From: Jannaschia formosa
GTDB lineage: Bacteria > Pseudomonadota > Alphaproteobacteria > Rhodobacterales > Rhodobacteraceae
Length of the DNA stretch: 64,000 bases
NCBI RefSeq assembly: GCF_003340555.1
Contig: NZ_QPLJ01000007.1
Location: 124,001-188,000, forward strand
Reading direction: 5' to 3'
Part shown: positions 53,612-62,621 of the stretch, piece after piece
Numbering within the stretch: position 1 is the first letter of the stretch
Layout of the letters: each line of letters starts with the position of its first letter
The notes under the pieces: model-generated
The model's database searches: none
What the model was told of the DNA's origin: nothing
The model's input: the letters and a program-made list of their open reading frames with translations, nothing else
Translations under genes and position numbers: made by a program

Positions 53612-54198
53612 CGCTGTCGCTCGAGGATTTCGGCCGCCGCCCCGCCGCGGCGCCCGCGGCCAAACCCGCCCCCGCTCCGGCCCCGGCCGCCGATCACGAC
53701 TACGACACCGCCTACAATGCCGGCTGGGACGACGCGATGGCCCAGGTCGACACCGAGCAGGGCCGCATCGGCGAGCGCCTCGGGGAACGGCTGGGCGAGC
53801 TGGAGCGCGACCAGCGCGAGGCGACGCAGGCCGCCATCGGCGCGCTGGAGCCGCTGCTGCACGAGATCTTCGACAAGCTGCTGCCCCGCGCCGTCGAACG
53901 CGGCTTCCTCGGCGTCCTGCTGGAAGAGATCGGGACACTCGCATCGGACGACGCGGGCCGCTTCGCCATTCAGGTCGCGCCCGAGGAGGCGCCGCGCCTG
54001 ACCCGCCTGCTGGCCCGCACCGACATCGCGCCCGACCGCGTCCAGGTTCGCGGCGAGCCCGCGCTCGCCGTCTCCCAGGCGCTGATCCGCTGGGAAGGGG
54101 AGGAACGGCGCATCGACCTCGAGGCCGTACTGACCGCGCTGGACGACGCGCTGGAAAGCTTCCTCGCCACCCTCACCCCGGAGCAAGACGATGACTGA
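53608..54198 (+). CDS. fliH: Flagellar assembly protein FliH
   Basis: A 196-residue protein. After a Pro/Ala-rich N-terminal linker comes YDTAYNAGWDDAMAQVD, an amphipathic stretch, a helical coiled coil (GERLGERLGELERDQRE region), and the FliH/HrpE-like C-terminal domain (VAPEEAPRLTRLLARTD, IRWEGEERRIDLEA). FliH is the negative regulator and stalk of the FliI ATPase. It overlaps fliF by 4 bp and fliN by 8 bp. Divergent enough that assignment rests on domain order plus context. Confidence 0.83.
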   Translation: MTLSLEDFGRRPAAAPAAKPAPAPAPAADHDYDTAYNAGWDDAMAQVDTEQGRIGERLGERLGELERDQREATQAAIGALEPLLHEIFDKLLPRAVERGFLGVLLEEIGTLASDDAGRFAIQVAPEEAPRLTRLLARTDIAPDRVQVRGEPALAVSQALIRWEGEERRIDLEAVLTALDDALESFLATLTPEQDDD

Positions 54199-54454
54199 CG
54201 CCGCCACCAAGGCCCTCTCCCGCGTTCCGGTCGAGATCACGATCTCGGTCGGGCGCGCCCATCCCACCGTCGCCGAACTGCTCACATTGAAGCGCGACGC
54301 CGTCCTGCCGCTCGACCGGGGGGTCGACGACCCGGTCGAACTCTATGCCGGCGACAGGCTCATCGCGCGCGGCCACCTGCAGGAGGTCGAGGGCGAGGAG
54401 GGCCGCCTCGCCGTGCGCCTGACCGAGGTTGCGGACCCGGATGGCGGCACATGA
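54191..54454 (+). CDS. fliN: Flagellar motor switch protein FliN
   Basis: An 87-residue C-ring protein: LSRVPVEITISVGRAHPTVAELLTL, VLPLDRGVDDPVELYAG and LIARGHLQEVEGE are the SpoA/FliN core. It is short, lacking the acidic N-terminal extension, so it is essentially the SpoA domain alone. The ATG lies 8 bp inside fliH, and its end overlaps fliP by 4 bp. The partner FliM is not in the window. Confidence 0.93.
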   Translation: MTDAATKALSRVPVEITISVGRAHPTVAELLTLKRDAVLPLDRGVDDPVELYAGDRLIARGHLQEVEGEEGRLAVRLTEVADPDGGT

Positions 54455-55161
54455 GGCGATGGCCTCTCTGGCTGCTGCTGGCGGCCGCGACCCTGCCCGG
54501 CGCGGCAACGGCGCAGGACCTGCAGGCCGTCTTCGGCGACGAGGGCTCGCTGTCGCTGCGGGCGATGCAGATGATCGCGCTGATCACGGTGCTGAGCCTC
54601 GCGCCCGGCATCGCGATCACCGTCACCTGCTTTCCCTTCATCGTCACGGTCCTGTCGATCCTGAGGCAGGCGATCGGACTCCAGGCCTCGCCGCCGAACA
54701 TGCTGATCGTCAGCCTGGCGATGTTCCTGACCTATTTCGTCATGGAGCCTGTCTTCGCGGCGGCCTGGACCGACGGGCTGCAGCCCCTGTCCCGCGGCGA
54801 GCTTTCGCCCGAGGCGGGCTTCGCGGCGACGATCGATCCGTTCCGAGGCTTCATGGCGGCGCGGGTCGATCCCGAGACGCTGGAGCATCTGCGCGCCCTG
54901 CGCCCGGCGGCCGAGGCCGACAGCCTCGCGGTGCTGGTGCCGTCCTTCCTGCTGTCCGAGATCAGCCGCGCCTTCCAGATCGGCTTTCTTGTCTTCATGC
55001 CCTTCCTCATCATCGACATGGTGGCCGCTGCGGTCCTGATGTCGATGGGGATGATGATGGTGCCGCCCGCCATCGTCTCGCTGCCCTTCAAGCTCGCCTT
55101 CTTCGTGGTCGTCGACGGCTGGACGCTGGTCGCGAGCGCGCTCGTGAGATCCTATGTCTGA
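54451..55161 (+). CDS. fliP: Flagellar export protein FliP
   Basis: A 236-residue gate protein. A cleavable signal peptide (ending GAATAQ) is followed by LSLAPGIAITVTCFPFIVTVLSILRQAIGLQASPPNML (landmarks CFPFIVTVLSILRQA and QASPPNML), and FQIGFLVFMPFLIIDMVAAAVLMSMGMMM (landmark PFLIIDMVAAAVL), the two conserved blocks. It overlaps fliN by 4 bp and the following gene by 8 bp. fliQ, its usual follower, is absent. Confidence 0.96.
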   Translation: MRRWPLWLLLAAATLPGAATAQDLQAVFGDEGSLSLRAMQMIALITVLSLAPGIAITVTCFPFIVTVLSILRQAIGLQASPPNMLIVSLAMFLTYFVMEPVFAAAWTDGLQPLSRGELSPEAGFAATIDPFRGFMAARVDPETLEHLRALRPAAEADSLAVLVPSFLLSEISRAFQIGFLVFMPFLIIDMVAAAVLMSMGMMMVPPAIVSLPFKLAFFVVVDGWTLVASALVRSYV

Positions 55162-55873
55162 GGAGACCCTGCCCATGCTGAAGCCTAAACCGAAAGCGCC
55201 CGTGCCGGAGCGGGCCTCTCCGCGAGAGGCGGCGCGCGCGCTCCTGTCGATGCTGGGGGAGGGCGGGCCCGCCGGCGGGCGCGTGCCCGAGGAACAGATG
55301 CGCCTGCTCGCGCGGGACCTCATCGCGCAGGTGGAGGGGCGGGCGCCGGCCAGAATGCCCCCGGCCACGCCTTCCGTCCCTCAGCCGATGCCCGAGCGCC
55401 GCCGCAAGCTCTTCAGCCGGTCGGCGCCGCTCGTGGCCGAGGCCGAGGCGCCCGCGACGCCTCCGCCGCCGGCCGGGCCGTCGATGCCCCCGGACGATCT
55501 GCGCGTGGCGACCGACCGGGCGGGTTGGATCCCACCAGAGCGGTCGCAATCGCCGGAGACTTCCGCCGTCCGGAGCCGTGGGGCCCAGATGCGCGCGGAA
55601 CAGGCGCCGGCGCCATCTGACCTGCCGACGAGTTTCGCGATCCCCGACCGCCGGACCCGTCGGACCGCGCCGCCCGCGATCCTGCCGCTCGGCCAGGTGC
55701 GGAAGCTGGCGCTGCAGGGGATCGAGCTCGGCGAGACGGAACATCCCGCCATTCTGGCCCTCACCCTGAGGGGGCGCCCCCCGCTGGACCAGGCGGTCGC
55801 GCTGCGCGCGCTGCCCCGGGGCCAGGCCCGGGCCGTGCACCGGATGTTGCGAATGATGGAGGCGCGAGGCTGA
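55154..55873 (+). CDS. Pro/Ala-rich protein of unknown function at the end of the fliF-fliP unit
   Basis: A 239-residue protein I do not recognise. The N-terminal two thirds are Pro-, Ala- and Arg-rich and probably disordered, with a short helix (REAARALLSMLGEG). The C-terminal about 70 residues look folded: LPLGQVRKLALQGIELGE, AILALTLRGRPPL, ARAVHRMLRMME. It overlaps fliP by 8 bp, so it is expressed with the flagellar genes; a cytoplasmic flagellar role is inferred. It has no signal peptide or membrane helix. Confidence 0.65.
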   Translation: MSEETLPMLKPKPKAPVPERASPREAARALLSMLGEGGPAGGRVPEEQMRLLARDLIAQVEGRAPARMPPATPSVPQPMPERRRKLFSRSAPLVAEAEAPATPPPPAGPSMPPDDLRVATDRAGWIPPERSQSPETSAVRSRGAQMRAEQAPAPSDLPTSFAIPDRRTRRTAPPAILPLGQVRKLALQGIELGETEHPAILALTLRGRPPLDQAVALRALPRGQARAVHRMLRMMEARG

Positions 55874-56023
55874 TCGCTACGGTGCTGTCCCGCCCGTCCG
55901 CCGATCCGACGGCGGGTCGGCCGCCGAGCGTGGGCAGGCAACTCCCGCAGGAGCGCCACCGTAGACTCCCTTGGCGTTCAGCGGCCGGAAAAATCGCAAC
56001 TCGGGACCGGTCCGGGACACCCG

Positions 56024-56043
56024 CCGACCTGCCCGCGGGTCGG
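56024..56043. terminator. Hairpin in the fliP-unit/ettA convergent gap
   Basis: CCGACC and GGTCGG form a 6-bp stem around TGCCCGCG. It lies in a 257 bp gap between convergent transcripts (55874-56130) where terminators are expected; no T-run, so weak. I see no gene in the rest of the gap. Confidence 0.3.
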
Positions 56044-56130
56044 CCACCGGGGGTACGGCGGTGCGGGGGCCATGACGCGCCGCCGCCGACCCACCTGGGG
56101 GACGGCAACGGGGCGCCGGCTCTCGGCGGT

Positions 56131-57786
56131 CTAGCGGGTGAACTTCTTGTATTTCACCCGCGTCGGCTCCAGCGCGTCGGGACCGAGGCGCCGCGCCTTG
56201 TCTTCCTCGTAGGCCTCGAAGTTGCCCTCGAACCACTCGACATGGGCCTCGCCTTCGAAGGCGAGGATGTGGGTGCAGAGCCGGTCGAGGAAGAAGCGGT
56301 CGTGCGAGATGACCACGGCGCAGCCTGCGAAGTCCGCGATGGCGTCCTCCAGCGCGCGCAGCGTCTCGACGTCGAGGTCGTTGGTCGGCTCGTCGAGCAG
56401 CAGGACGTTGCCGCCCTCCTTCAACAGGCGGGCCATGTGGACGCGGTTCCGCTCCCCGCCCGACAGCAGGCCGACCTTCTTCTGCTGGTCGCCGCCCTTG
56501 AAGTTGAACGCCCCGCAATAGGCGCGGGAGTTGATCTCGGCGTCGCCCAGCTTGATCAGCTCGGCCCCGCCTGAGATCGCTTCCCAGACGGTCGCGTTCG
56601 GGTCGAGATCGTCGCGGGACTGGTCGACATAGCTGAGCTTGACCGTGTCGCCGTATTCGATGGTGCCGGAATCGGGCTTCTCCTGCCCGGTCAGCATGCG
56701 GAACAGGGTGGACTTGCCCGCGCCGTTCGGGCCGATCACGCCGACGATGCCGCCGGGGGGCAGGGCGAAGGACAGGTCCTCGACCAGCAGGCGGTCGCCA
56801 TAGGCCTTCTTCAGCCCCTCGACCTCGATCACCTTCGAGCCGAGGCGCGGGCCGTTCGGGATGACGATCTGGGCCTTGCCCACCCGCTCGCGCTCTGATT
56901 GCGAGGCCATCTGCTCGTAGGCGTTGATCCGGGCCTTGGACTTGGCCTGCCGCGCCTTCGCGCCGGAGCGGATCCATTCCAGCTCCCGCTCCAGGGTCTT
57001 GGAGCGCGACTTGTCCTCCTTGGCCTCCTGCTCCAGCCGCTTGGCCTTCTGCTCCAGCCAGGCGGAGTAGTTGCCCTCGTAGGGGATGCCCCGACCGCGA
57101 TCCAGTTCGAGGATCCAGCCGGTGATGTCGTCGAGGAAATAGCGGTCGTGGGTCACGATCAGGATCGTGCCCTTGTACTCGATGAGGTGCTTCTGCAGCC
57201 AGGCGATGGTCTCGGCGTCGAGATGGTTCGTCGGCTCGTCGAGCAGGAGCATGTCCGGCGCCTCGAGCAGCAGCTTGCAGAGCGCGACGCGGCGGCGTTC
57301 GCCGCCCGAAAGCGTGGCGGGCATCGCCTCGTCGGGGGGGCAGCGCAGCGCCTCCATCGACACGTCGATCTGCGCGTCCAGATCCCAGAGGTTCTTGCTG
57401 TCGATCTCGTCCTGGAGCTGCGCCATCTCCTCGGCGGTCTCGTCCGAGTAGTTCATGGCCAGCTCGTTGTAGCGGTCGAGGATCGCCTTCTTTTCGGCCA
57501 CGCCCAGCATGACGTTCTCGCGGACGGTCAGGCTTTCGTCGAGCTGCGGTTCCTGCGGAAGATAGCCGACCCTGGCGCCTTCGGCGGCCCAGGCCTCGCC
57601 CTGGAAGTCCTTGTCCTGGCCGGCCATGATCCGCATCAGGGTCGACTTGCCGGTGCCGTTGACGCCGACGACGCCGATCTTGACGCCGGGCAGGAAGGAC
57701 AGGCGGATGTTCTCGAACACCTTCTTGCCGCCGCCATAGGTCTTGGACACGCCGTCCATGTGGTAGACGTATTGATAGCTGGCCAT
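56131..57786 (-). CDS. ettA: Energy-dependent translational throttle protein EttA
   Basis: A 551-residue ABC-F ATPase that gates the ribosome E site according to ATP/ADP level. Two ABC domains: Walker A GVNGTGKST (41-49) with signature LSGGERRRVALCKLLL, and second Walker A GPNGAGKST with signature LSGGERNRVHMARLLK; each Walker B LLLDEPTNHLD / LLLDEPTNDLD. The linker between domains (WLEQKAKRLEQEAKEDKSRSK region) and the start YQYVYHMDGVSKTY are EttA-specific. It follows the TetR gene by 83 bp. Confidence 0.97.
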   Translation of the reverse strand: MASYQYVYHMDGVSKTYGGGKKVFENIRLSFLPGVKIGVVGVNGTGKSTLMRIMAGQDKDFQGEAWAAEGARVGYLPQEPQLDESLTVRENVMLGVAEKKAILDRYNELAMNYSDETAEEMAQLQDEIDSKNLWDLDAQIDVSMEALRCPPDEAMPATLSGGERRRVALCKLLLEAPDMLLLDEPTNHLDAETIAWLQKHLIEYKGTILIVTHDRYFLDDITGWILELDRGRGIPYEGNYSAWLEQKAKRLEQEAKEDKSRSKTLERELEWIRSGAKARQAKSKARINAYEQMASQSERERVGKAQIVIPNGPRLGSKVIEVEGLKKAYGDRLLVEDLSFALPPGGIVGVIGPNGAGKSTLFRMLTGQEKPDSGTIEYGDTVKLSYVDQSRDDLDPNATVWEAISGGAELIKLGDAEINSRAYCGAFNFKGGDQQKKVGLLSGGERNRVHMARLLKEGGNVLLLDEPTNDLDVETLRALEDAIADFAGCAVVISHDRFFLDRLCTHILAFEGEAHVEWFEGNFEAYEEDKARRLGPDALEPTRVKYKKFTR

Positions 57787-57869
57787 GCGGGGTCGTCCTT
57801 CGGATTCGATTGGGTCGGGTTGGCGGCAGACTTATGCGCCCCGAAGGCGCGGGGCAATGCGGGCCGCCG

Positions 57870-58484
57870 TCACGCGGCGCCGGGCCGCGTCGCCGAAGTC
57901 AGGATGTAGCGGATCATGTCCGACAGGCGGTCCTGCTCGACCGCCGAGATGCGGCGTTCCAGCCCCAGCAGCGTGATCCCGTGCACCGAGGAGAACAGCG
58001 CGCGGGTCCGCACCCGGATCTCGGCCTTGGGCAGGTGGGGAAAGACCTCGGCCAGCGGCCCGTCGATGATCGCGAGCAGCCGGTCGAGCGCGGCGAGATA
58101 CCACTCGGGCACCGCGCCCTCGGTCGTCATCTTCACGTCGAAGAGGGCCCGCCAGAGCAGTGGGTTCCTCGTCGCGAAGTCGAGATAGGCCTCGGACATG
58201 ACGATCATCCGCTCCGTCGGGTCGGCCTGCGCGGCCCTGGCGACGGCGGCCAGCACATGCGCGCCGAGCGCGCGGAAGGTCTCGCCGTTGACCGTGAGAA
58301 CGAGATCGTCGAGATCGCCGAACACGTTGTAGATCGCGCCGACCGAGCAGCCCGCCTCGGAGGCGAGCGTCCGGGCCTTCAGCGCGCCGAGCCCCTCGGC
58401 GGCGATCCGCGCCGTGGCGAGCTCGATCAGGCGGTCGCGCAGCGCGGCGCGCCGGTCGGCGGTGGCGGGGCGGGTCTCGGGCAT
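57870..58484 (-). CDS. TetR/AcrR family transcriptional regulator
   Basis: A 204-residue regulator. The N-terminal HTH is [29 protein letters not shown] region; the C-terminal part ([29 protein letters not shown]) carries the WHG-type ligand domain. A short palindrome GAAC-GGA-GTTC (58497-58507), 12 bp upstream of its start, could be an autoregulatory operator, but it is small. It is divergent from nadD and precedes ettA on the same strand. Ligand and targets unknown. Confidence 0.88.
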   Translation of the reverse strand: MPETRPATADRRAALRDRLIELATARIAAEGLGALKARTLASEAGCSVGAIYNVFGDLDDLVLTVNGETFRALGAHVLAAVARAAQADPTERMIVMSEAYLDFATRNPLLWRALFDVKMTTEGAVPEWYLAALDRLLAIIDGPLAEVFPHLPKAEIRVRTRALFSSVHGITLLGLERRISAVEQDRLSDMIRYILTSATRPGAA

Positions 58485-58582
58485 GGCGGGCTCCTCGAAC
58501 GGAGTTCACGCTTATGGCCGGCACGCCCGGGCGTCCAGCCGGGACTTGCGCCGGGCGGCGCCGCACGCGAAGGCTGCGCGCC

Positions 58583-59182
58583 ATGCGCCAGGGCTTTCCC
58601 ACAGCGGTTCCGGGGCAGGTCGTGGGCCTGCTCGGCGGGTCGTTCGACCCCGCCCATGCGGGCCATGTCCACATCACCCGCGAGGCGCTTCGCCGCTTCG
58701 GGCTGGACCGGGTGTGGTGGCTGGTCAGCCCCGGCAACCCGCTGAAGGCGCGGGGTCCCGCGCCGCTGGTCCAGCGGATGGAGCATGCACGCCGGGTCAT
58801 GCGCCATCCCCGGGTCGTGGTCACGGACATCGAGGCACGGCTCGGCATGCGCTACACGGCGCAGACGATCCGCGCGCTGCGGCGACGCTATCCGGGGGTG
58901 CGGTTCGTCTGGCTGATGGGCGCGGACAATCTGGCGCAGCTTCATCGTTGGGACGACTGGCGCAGCATCGTCGAGGCCGTGCCGATCGGCGTCCTGGCGC
59001 GGCCCGGCGACCGGCTCGCGGCGCGGATGTCGCCCGCGGCCCGCGTCTACCGGCAGCACCGGGTGCCCGCCGCGATGGCCCACCGCCTGGGACGGATGAC
59101 GCCCCCGGCCTGGGCTTTCGTCAACGTTCCGATGCACGCCGCCTCCTCCACCGCGATCCGGGCGGGGGGCGGCTGGGCCTGA
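58583..59182 (+). CDS. nadD: Nicotinate-nucleotide adenylyltransferase
   Basis: A 199-residue NAD biosynthesis enzyme converting nicotinate mononucleotide to deamido-NAD. [18 protein letters not shown] is the nucleotidyltransferase signature with GSFDPxHxGH; [22 protein letters not shown] and SSTAIRAG follow, the last being the ISSTxIR motif. I choose the ATG at 58583; the start at 58514 would add a 23-residue Arg-rich leader unlike the family. It stands alone and not with rsfS or obgE. Confidence 0.94.
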   Translation: MRQGFPTAVPGQVVGLLGGSFDPAHAGHVHITREALRRFGLDRVWWLVSPGNPLKARGPAPLVQRMEHARRVMRHPRVVVTDIEARLGMRYTAQTIRALRRRYPGVRFVWLMGADNLAQLHRWDDWRSIVEAVPIGVLARPGDRLAARMSPAARVYRQHRVPAAMAHRLGRMTPPAWAFVNVPMHAASSTAIRAGGGWA

Positions 59183-59189
59183 GGCCGGC

Positions 59190-60029
59190 TCAGCGCTTCA
59201 GCAGGACGGTCCCCACGCCCGCCGCCACCAGCACCGCCAGCCCCACCAGCGCGAGCGGCTTCGGGAAGGTGTCGAAGACGATCAGCCCCAGCACCGTCGC
59301 GGAGATCAGCTGGAAATAGACGAGGGGCGCCAGGATCGTGGCACCCGTCCGGCGATAGGCCACGACCAGCAGCAGGTTGCCTGAGGCCGAAGCCACCCCC
59401 GAGAAGAGCACCAGCCCGGTCACGGTCCCGTCGAAGACCGGCAGCTGCCACGCACCAAGTGGCGCCAGCAGCAGCGTCCCGAGCGCCGTCTGCGTCAGCA
59501 TCAGCTGGCGCGGCCCGGCGAGGTCCCTCAGCCAGCGCGACATCGTCAGGTAGCCGCCATAGAACAGCCCGGCCAGCACGGCGAGCCACAGCCCCGCGCC
59601 CCCCGTCCCCGGCTGGACGACAAGCAGCACGCCGCCGAACCCCGCAAGCAGCATCAGCGTCTGCACCCGCGTCACCGTCTCGCCGAGGAACAGCGCCGAC
59701 AGCACGTAGCTGAACAGCGGCCCGACGAAGAAGGCGCCGAAGACGGTGGCGATGGGCTCGGTCCGGAGCGCGGTCATGATCGCCGCGATCCCCCCGGCGA
59801 CCAGCGCCGCGCGCAGCCAGACGCGCCAGTCGCGGTAGAGCCGCCACTCGACCCGGAAGCCGGTGAAGACGAAGATCATGGCCGCCCCCACCGCGAAGCG
59901 GCTGAAGGCCACGAAGAAGGGGACCACGCCATGCTCGGTGGTCAGCAGCTTGCCCGCCGTATCCCCCATCGGGATCAACGACATGGCCACGAACATCAGC
60001 GCGACCGATCCGAGGAGGGTGCGATCCAT
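59190..60029 (-). CDS. DMT superfamily transporter (EamA family)
   Basis: A 279-residue membrane protein with about ten helices in two EamA repeats (each with the pattern seen in VFGAFFVGPLFSYVLSALFLGE and APLVYFQLISATVLGLIVFD). Landmarks: FVAFSRFAVGAAMIFVFTGF and LYGGYL-type FYGGYLTMSRWL. Substrate cannot be predicted; relatives export metabolites or amino acids. It converges on nadD (7 bp) and is divergent from dacB. Confidence 0.88.
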   Translation of the reverse strand: MDRTLLGSVALMFVAMSLIPMGDTAGKLLTTEHGVVPFFVAFSRFAVGAAMIFVFTGFRVEWRLYRDWRVWLRAALVAGGIAAIMTALRTEPIATVFGAFFVGPLFSYVLSALFLGETVTRVQTLMLLAGFGGVLLVVQPGTGGAGLWLAVLAGLFYGGYLTMSRWLRDLAGPRQLMLTQTALGTLLLAPLGAWQLPVFDGTVTGLVLFSGVASASGNLLLVVAYRRTGATILAPLVYFQLISATVLGLIVFDTFPKPLALVGLAVLVAAGVGTVLLKR

Positions 60030-60132
60030 GGGCTTGCGCTATCACCCTCCCGTGGGTTCGCCCAGAGCGGGGTTTCCTTCGGCCGCCGCCGCGGGCATCA
60101 AGGCTCCGACCTGCGACGAAGTGAGCCCCGAC

Positions 60133-61587
60133 ATGCTGAGACGGTCCTTTCTAATGTCCGGCGCGGCCATGGCCGCGCTGCCTGCCTGCGCCAACGCGCC
60201 CGAACGCTCGGTCCGCGTGCCGCAGCGGCCCGACGACATCCTCGCCCGGTCGGCGCCCGCCGCCGACGCGCTGGTCGCCGAGGCGGGGCTGGGCGGCAAG
60301 GTCGGCTTCGTCGTGGCCGATGCCGCGACCGGCGAGGTGCTGGAGACCTACAACCCGATCCGCCCGCAACCGCCCGCCTCGGTCGCGAAGGCCGTCACCG
60401 CGCTCTACGCGCTGGAGACGCTGGGCGGCGGCTTCCAGTTCGAGACCCGGCTGATCGCAACCGGTCCCATCCGGGGCGGGCGACTCGACGGCGATCTCGT
60501 GCTGGTCGGGGGCGGCGATCCGGCGCTGGACACGGACGGGCTGAACGCGCTGGCCGCGCAGGCGCGGGCGGCCGGCCTGACGGAGGTGGCCGGGCGGCTT
60601 CTGGTCGCCGACGGCGCGCTTCCGGGTTTCGACCGGATTGACCGGACCCAGCCGGAGCATGTCGGCTACAACCCCGCGCTCGGCGCGGTGAACGTGAACT
60701 TCAACCGCGTCCATTTCTCCTGGCGCCGGAACGGCAGCGGCTATGCCACGACGATGGATGCGCGCACCGACCGGTTCCGGCCCGAGGTGTCGACCGCGCG
60801 GATGCGCGTCGCCGACCGCTCCCTGCCGGTCTACACCTACGAGCGGGACGGAGAGGTCGACAGCTGGACCGTCGCGCGCGGGCAGCTGGGCGGCAGCGGC
60901 TCGCGCTGGCTGCCGGTGCGGAACCCGGCGCTTTATGCGGGCGACGTGCTGCGTTCGATGCTCCGCGCCAACGGGGTCACGGCGCCCGCCGCCGCCCGCA
61001 TCGGGGCCGCGCCGAACGGCACCGTCATCGCCCGGGAGCGGAGCGCGGAGCTGACGCGCGTCGCCCGGACGATGCTGCGCTATTCCAACAACCTGACAGC
61101 CGAGATCCTCGGCCTGACCTCGACCGTCCGGCTGGGCGTGGTCCCCCGCACGCTCGACGCCTCGGGCGACGTCATGTCGAACTGGGTGCAGGAGCGGACG
61201 GGCGCGCGGCGGCCCGATTTCGACGACCATTCCGGTCTGAACGGCACGACCCGCATCTCGGCCGCCGACATGGTGACGGTCCTGACCGCCCGCGGCGCGA
61301 TGGCGCGGCTGCGCCCGGTGATGCGGGAACTGACGATAGAGGGCGATGTGCGCATCCCGATCCAGGCCAAGACGGGCACGCTGAACTTCGTCTCGGGGCT
61401 GGCGGGATACTTCAACGCCCGCTCGGGACGGCCGCTGGCCTTCGCGACCTTCTGCTCCGACCTCGATCGCCGGGGCGGGTTGTCGGTCGCCGAGCGGGAG
61501 CGGCCGGAGGGCGGGCGCGCCTGGGGCCAGCGCGCGCGCAGCCTTCAGTTCGACCTGATCGAGCGCTGGGAAAAGGTCCACGTGTGA
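60133..61587 (+). CDS. dacB: D-alanyl-D-alanine carboxypeptidase/endopeptidase (PBP4 family)
   Basis: A 484-residue class C low-molecular-weight penicillin-binding protein that trims and cleaves peptidoglycan cross-links in the periplasm. The active-site motifs are SVAK (Ser83-Lys86), YSNN (SxN) and KTG in QAKTGTLNF. The N-terminus MLRRSFLMSGAAM has an Arg-Arg motif, and LPAC (Cys19) is a lipobox, suggesting a Tat- or Sec-exported lipoprotein, which is unusual for PBP4. I use the ATG at 60133; the frame is open but non-coding upstream. It overlaps trmL by 4 bp. Confidence 0.93.
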   Translation: MLRRSFLMSGAAMAALPACANAPERSVRVPQRPDDILARSAPAADALVAEAGLGGKVGFVVADAATGEVLETYNPIRPQPPASVAKAVTALYALETLGGGFQFETRLIATGPIRGGRLDGDLVLVGGGDPALDTDGLNALAAQARAAGLTEVAGRLLVADGALPGFDRIDRTQPEHVGYNPALGAVNVNFNRVHFSWRRNGSGYATTMDARTDRFRPEVSTARMRVADRSLPVYTYERDGEVDSWTVARGQLGGSGSRWLPVRNPALYAGDVLRSMLRANGVTAPAAARIGAAPNGTVIARERSAELTRVARTMLRYSNNLTAEILGLTSTVRLGVVPRTLDASGDVMSNWVQERTGARRPDFDDHSGLNGTTRISAADMVTVLTARGAMARLRPVMRELTIEGDVRIPIQAKTGTLNFVSGLAGYFNARSGRPLAFATFCSDLDRRGGLSVAERERPEGGRAWGQRARSLQFDLIERWEKVHV

Positions 61588-62048
61588 GCCGGTCCCGCCC
61601 GGCCCTCGTCCTCTACCAGCCCGAGATCCCCGGCAATACGGGGTCGGTCGGCCGGACCTGCGTGGCGCTCGACCTCGATCTCTGCCTGATCCGGCCCTAC
61701 GGCTTCGAGCTGTCGGACAGGACCGTGCGGCGGGCCGGGCTCGACTACTGGAAGCATGTCCGCCTGCACGAGTTCGAAGACTGGGACGACTTCCTGACCC
61801 GCCGCGCCCCGCGCGCCGAGGCCCTTTTCCTCATGGAGGATTTCGGCGCGGCCAGCGCCTACGAGACCGAGTTCCCGGAGGATTTCCACCTCGTCTTCGG
61901 ACGCGAGACGACCGGCCTGCCGGCGCAGGTGCTGGCGGGACGGGCCACGCTGCGCCTGCCGATGCGGTCGCCGCATATCCGGTCGCTCAACCTCGCCAAC
62001 GCGGCGACGGCGGCGGCCTATCTGGCGTTGCGCGGAAGGCTCGACTGA
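61584..62048 (+). CDS. trmL: tRNA (cytidine(34)-2'-O)-methyltransferase TrmL
   Basis: A 154-residue SPOUT methyltransferase that modifies the wobble base of tRNA-Leu. LVLYQPEIPGNTGSVGRTC is the diagnostic N-terminus; LVFGRETTGLP and LPMRSPHIRSLNLANAATAAAYL complete the knotted SAM site. It starts with a GTG overlapping the dacB stop. Normal family length. Confidence 0.95.
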   Translation: MSRSRPALVLYQPEIPGNTGSVGRTCVALDLDLCLIRPYGFELSDRTVRRAGLDYWKHVRLHEFEDWDDFLTRRAPRAEALFLMEDFGAASAYETEFPEDFHLVFGRETTGLPAQVLAGRATLRLPMRSPHIRSLNLANAATAAAYLALRGRLD

Positions 62049-62075
62049 GGCGCGGGGCGACCCTATCTGGACGTC

Positions 62076-62621
62076 ATGACCGACACACTCGACATGAGAA
62101 CGAGCCTGCCCGAGGCGCTGCGCGCCCTCGTCGGCGGGCCAGAACGGCCCGAGTGGGAGGCGCATCCCGAGTTCGGGATGCTGACCCGCTTCTGGCTGGA
62201 CCGCCACCGCATGTTCCGCCGGCTGCTCGCGCAGCTGCGCGCCGAGGCGACGGCGCGGGCGGACGGCTCGCTTGCGCCCGAGGCCCATGACCGGCTTCTG
62301 GCCCAGCGCGGCGGGCTGTTCCTCAACGAGCTGCATGGCCATCACGGGATCGAGGATCAGGTCTATTTCCCGAAGATGGTCGCCGCCGCTCCGGGGGTGG
62401 AGCGCGCCTTCGCCCTGCTCGACGCCGATCACCACCAGCTCCACGAGGAACTCGACGGCTTCGCCCGCGACGCAAACGGGCTGCTTCAGCGCAAGGCCGG
62501 GGCCGCGGCGCTGGAGGCCCGGCTCGACCGGATGGACCGTTTCCTCGACCGGCACCTGACCGACGAGGAGGACGTCGTCGTCCCGGTCATCCTGAAGGTC
62601 GGAGAAGGCCGGCTGGGATGA
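62076..62621 (+). CDS. Hemerythrin domain-containing protein
   Basis: A 181-residue protein with a four-helix hemerythrin fold: EFGMLTRFWLDRHRMFRRLL, then LFLNELHGHHGIEDQVYFPKM, LDADHHQLHEELDGF and LDRHLTDEEDVVVPVIL, giving the H...HxxxE...H...HxxxD ligand pattern for a diiron centre. It may bind oxygen or nitric oxide or act in iron homeostasis; no signal peptide. It overlaps the DUF427 gene by 4 bp, so they are co-translated. Confidence 0.9.
   Translation: MTDTLDMRTSLPEALRALVGGPERPEWEAHPEFGMLTRFWLDRHRMFRRLLAQLRAEATARADGSLAPEAHDRLLAQRGGLFLNELHGHHGIEDQVYFPKMVAAAPGVERAFALLDADHHQLHEELDGFARDANGLLQRKAGAAALEARLDRMDRFLDRHLTDEEDVVVPVILKVGEGRLG

Noticed and set aside
50960-53944. 994-codon minus-strand frame opposite fliF and fliH
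   Set aside because: Only the last 131 codons (51355-50960) are real; the rest is antisense to fliF.
58497-58507. GAAC-GGA-GTTC palindrome before the TetR gene at 57870-58484
   Set aside because: Only 4-bp arms; too short to call an operator without comparison to relatives.
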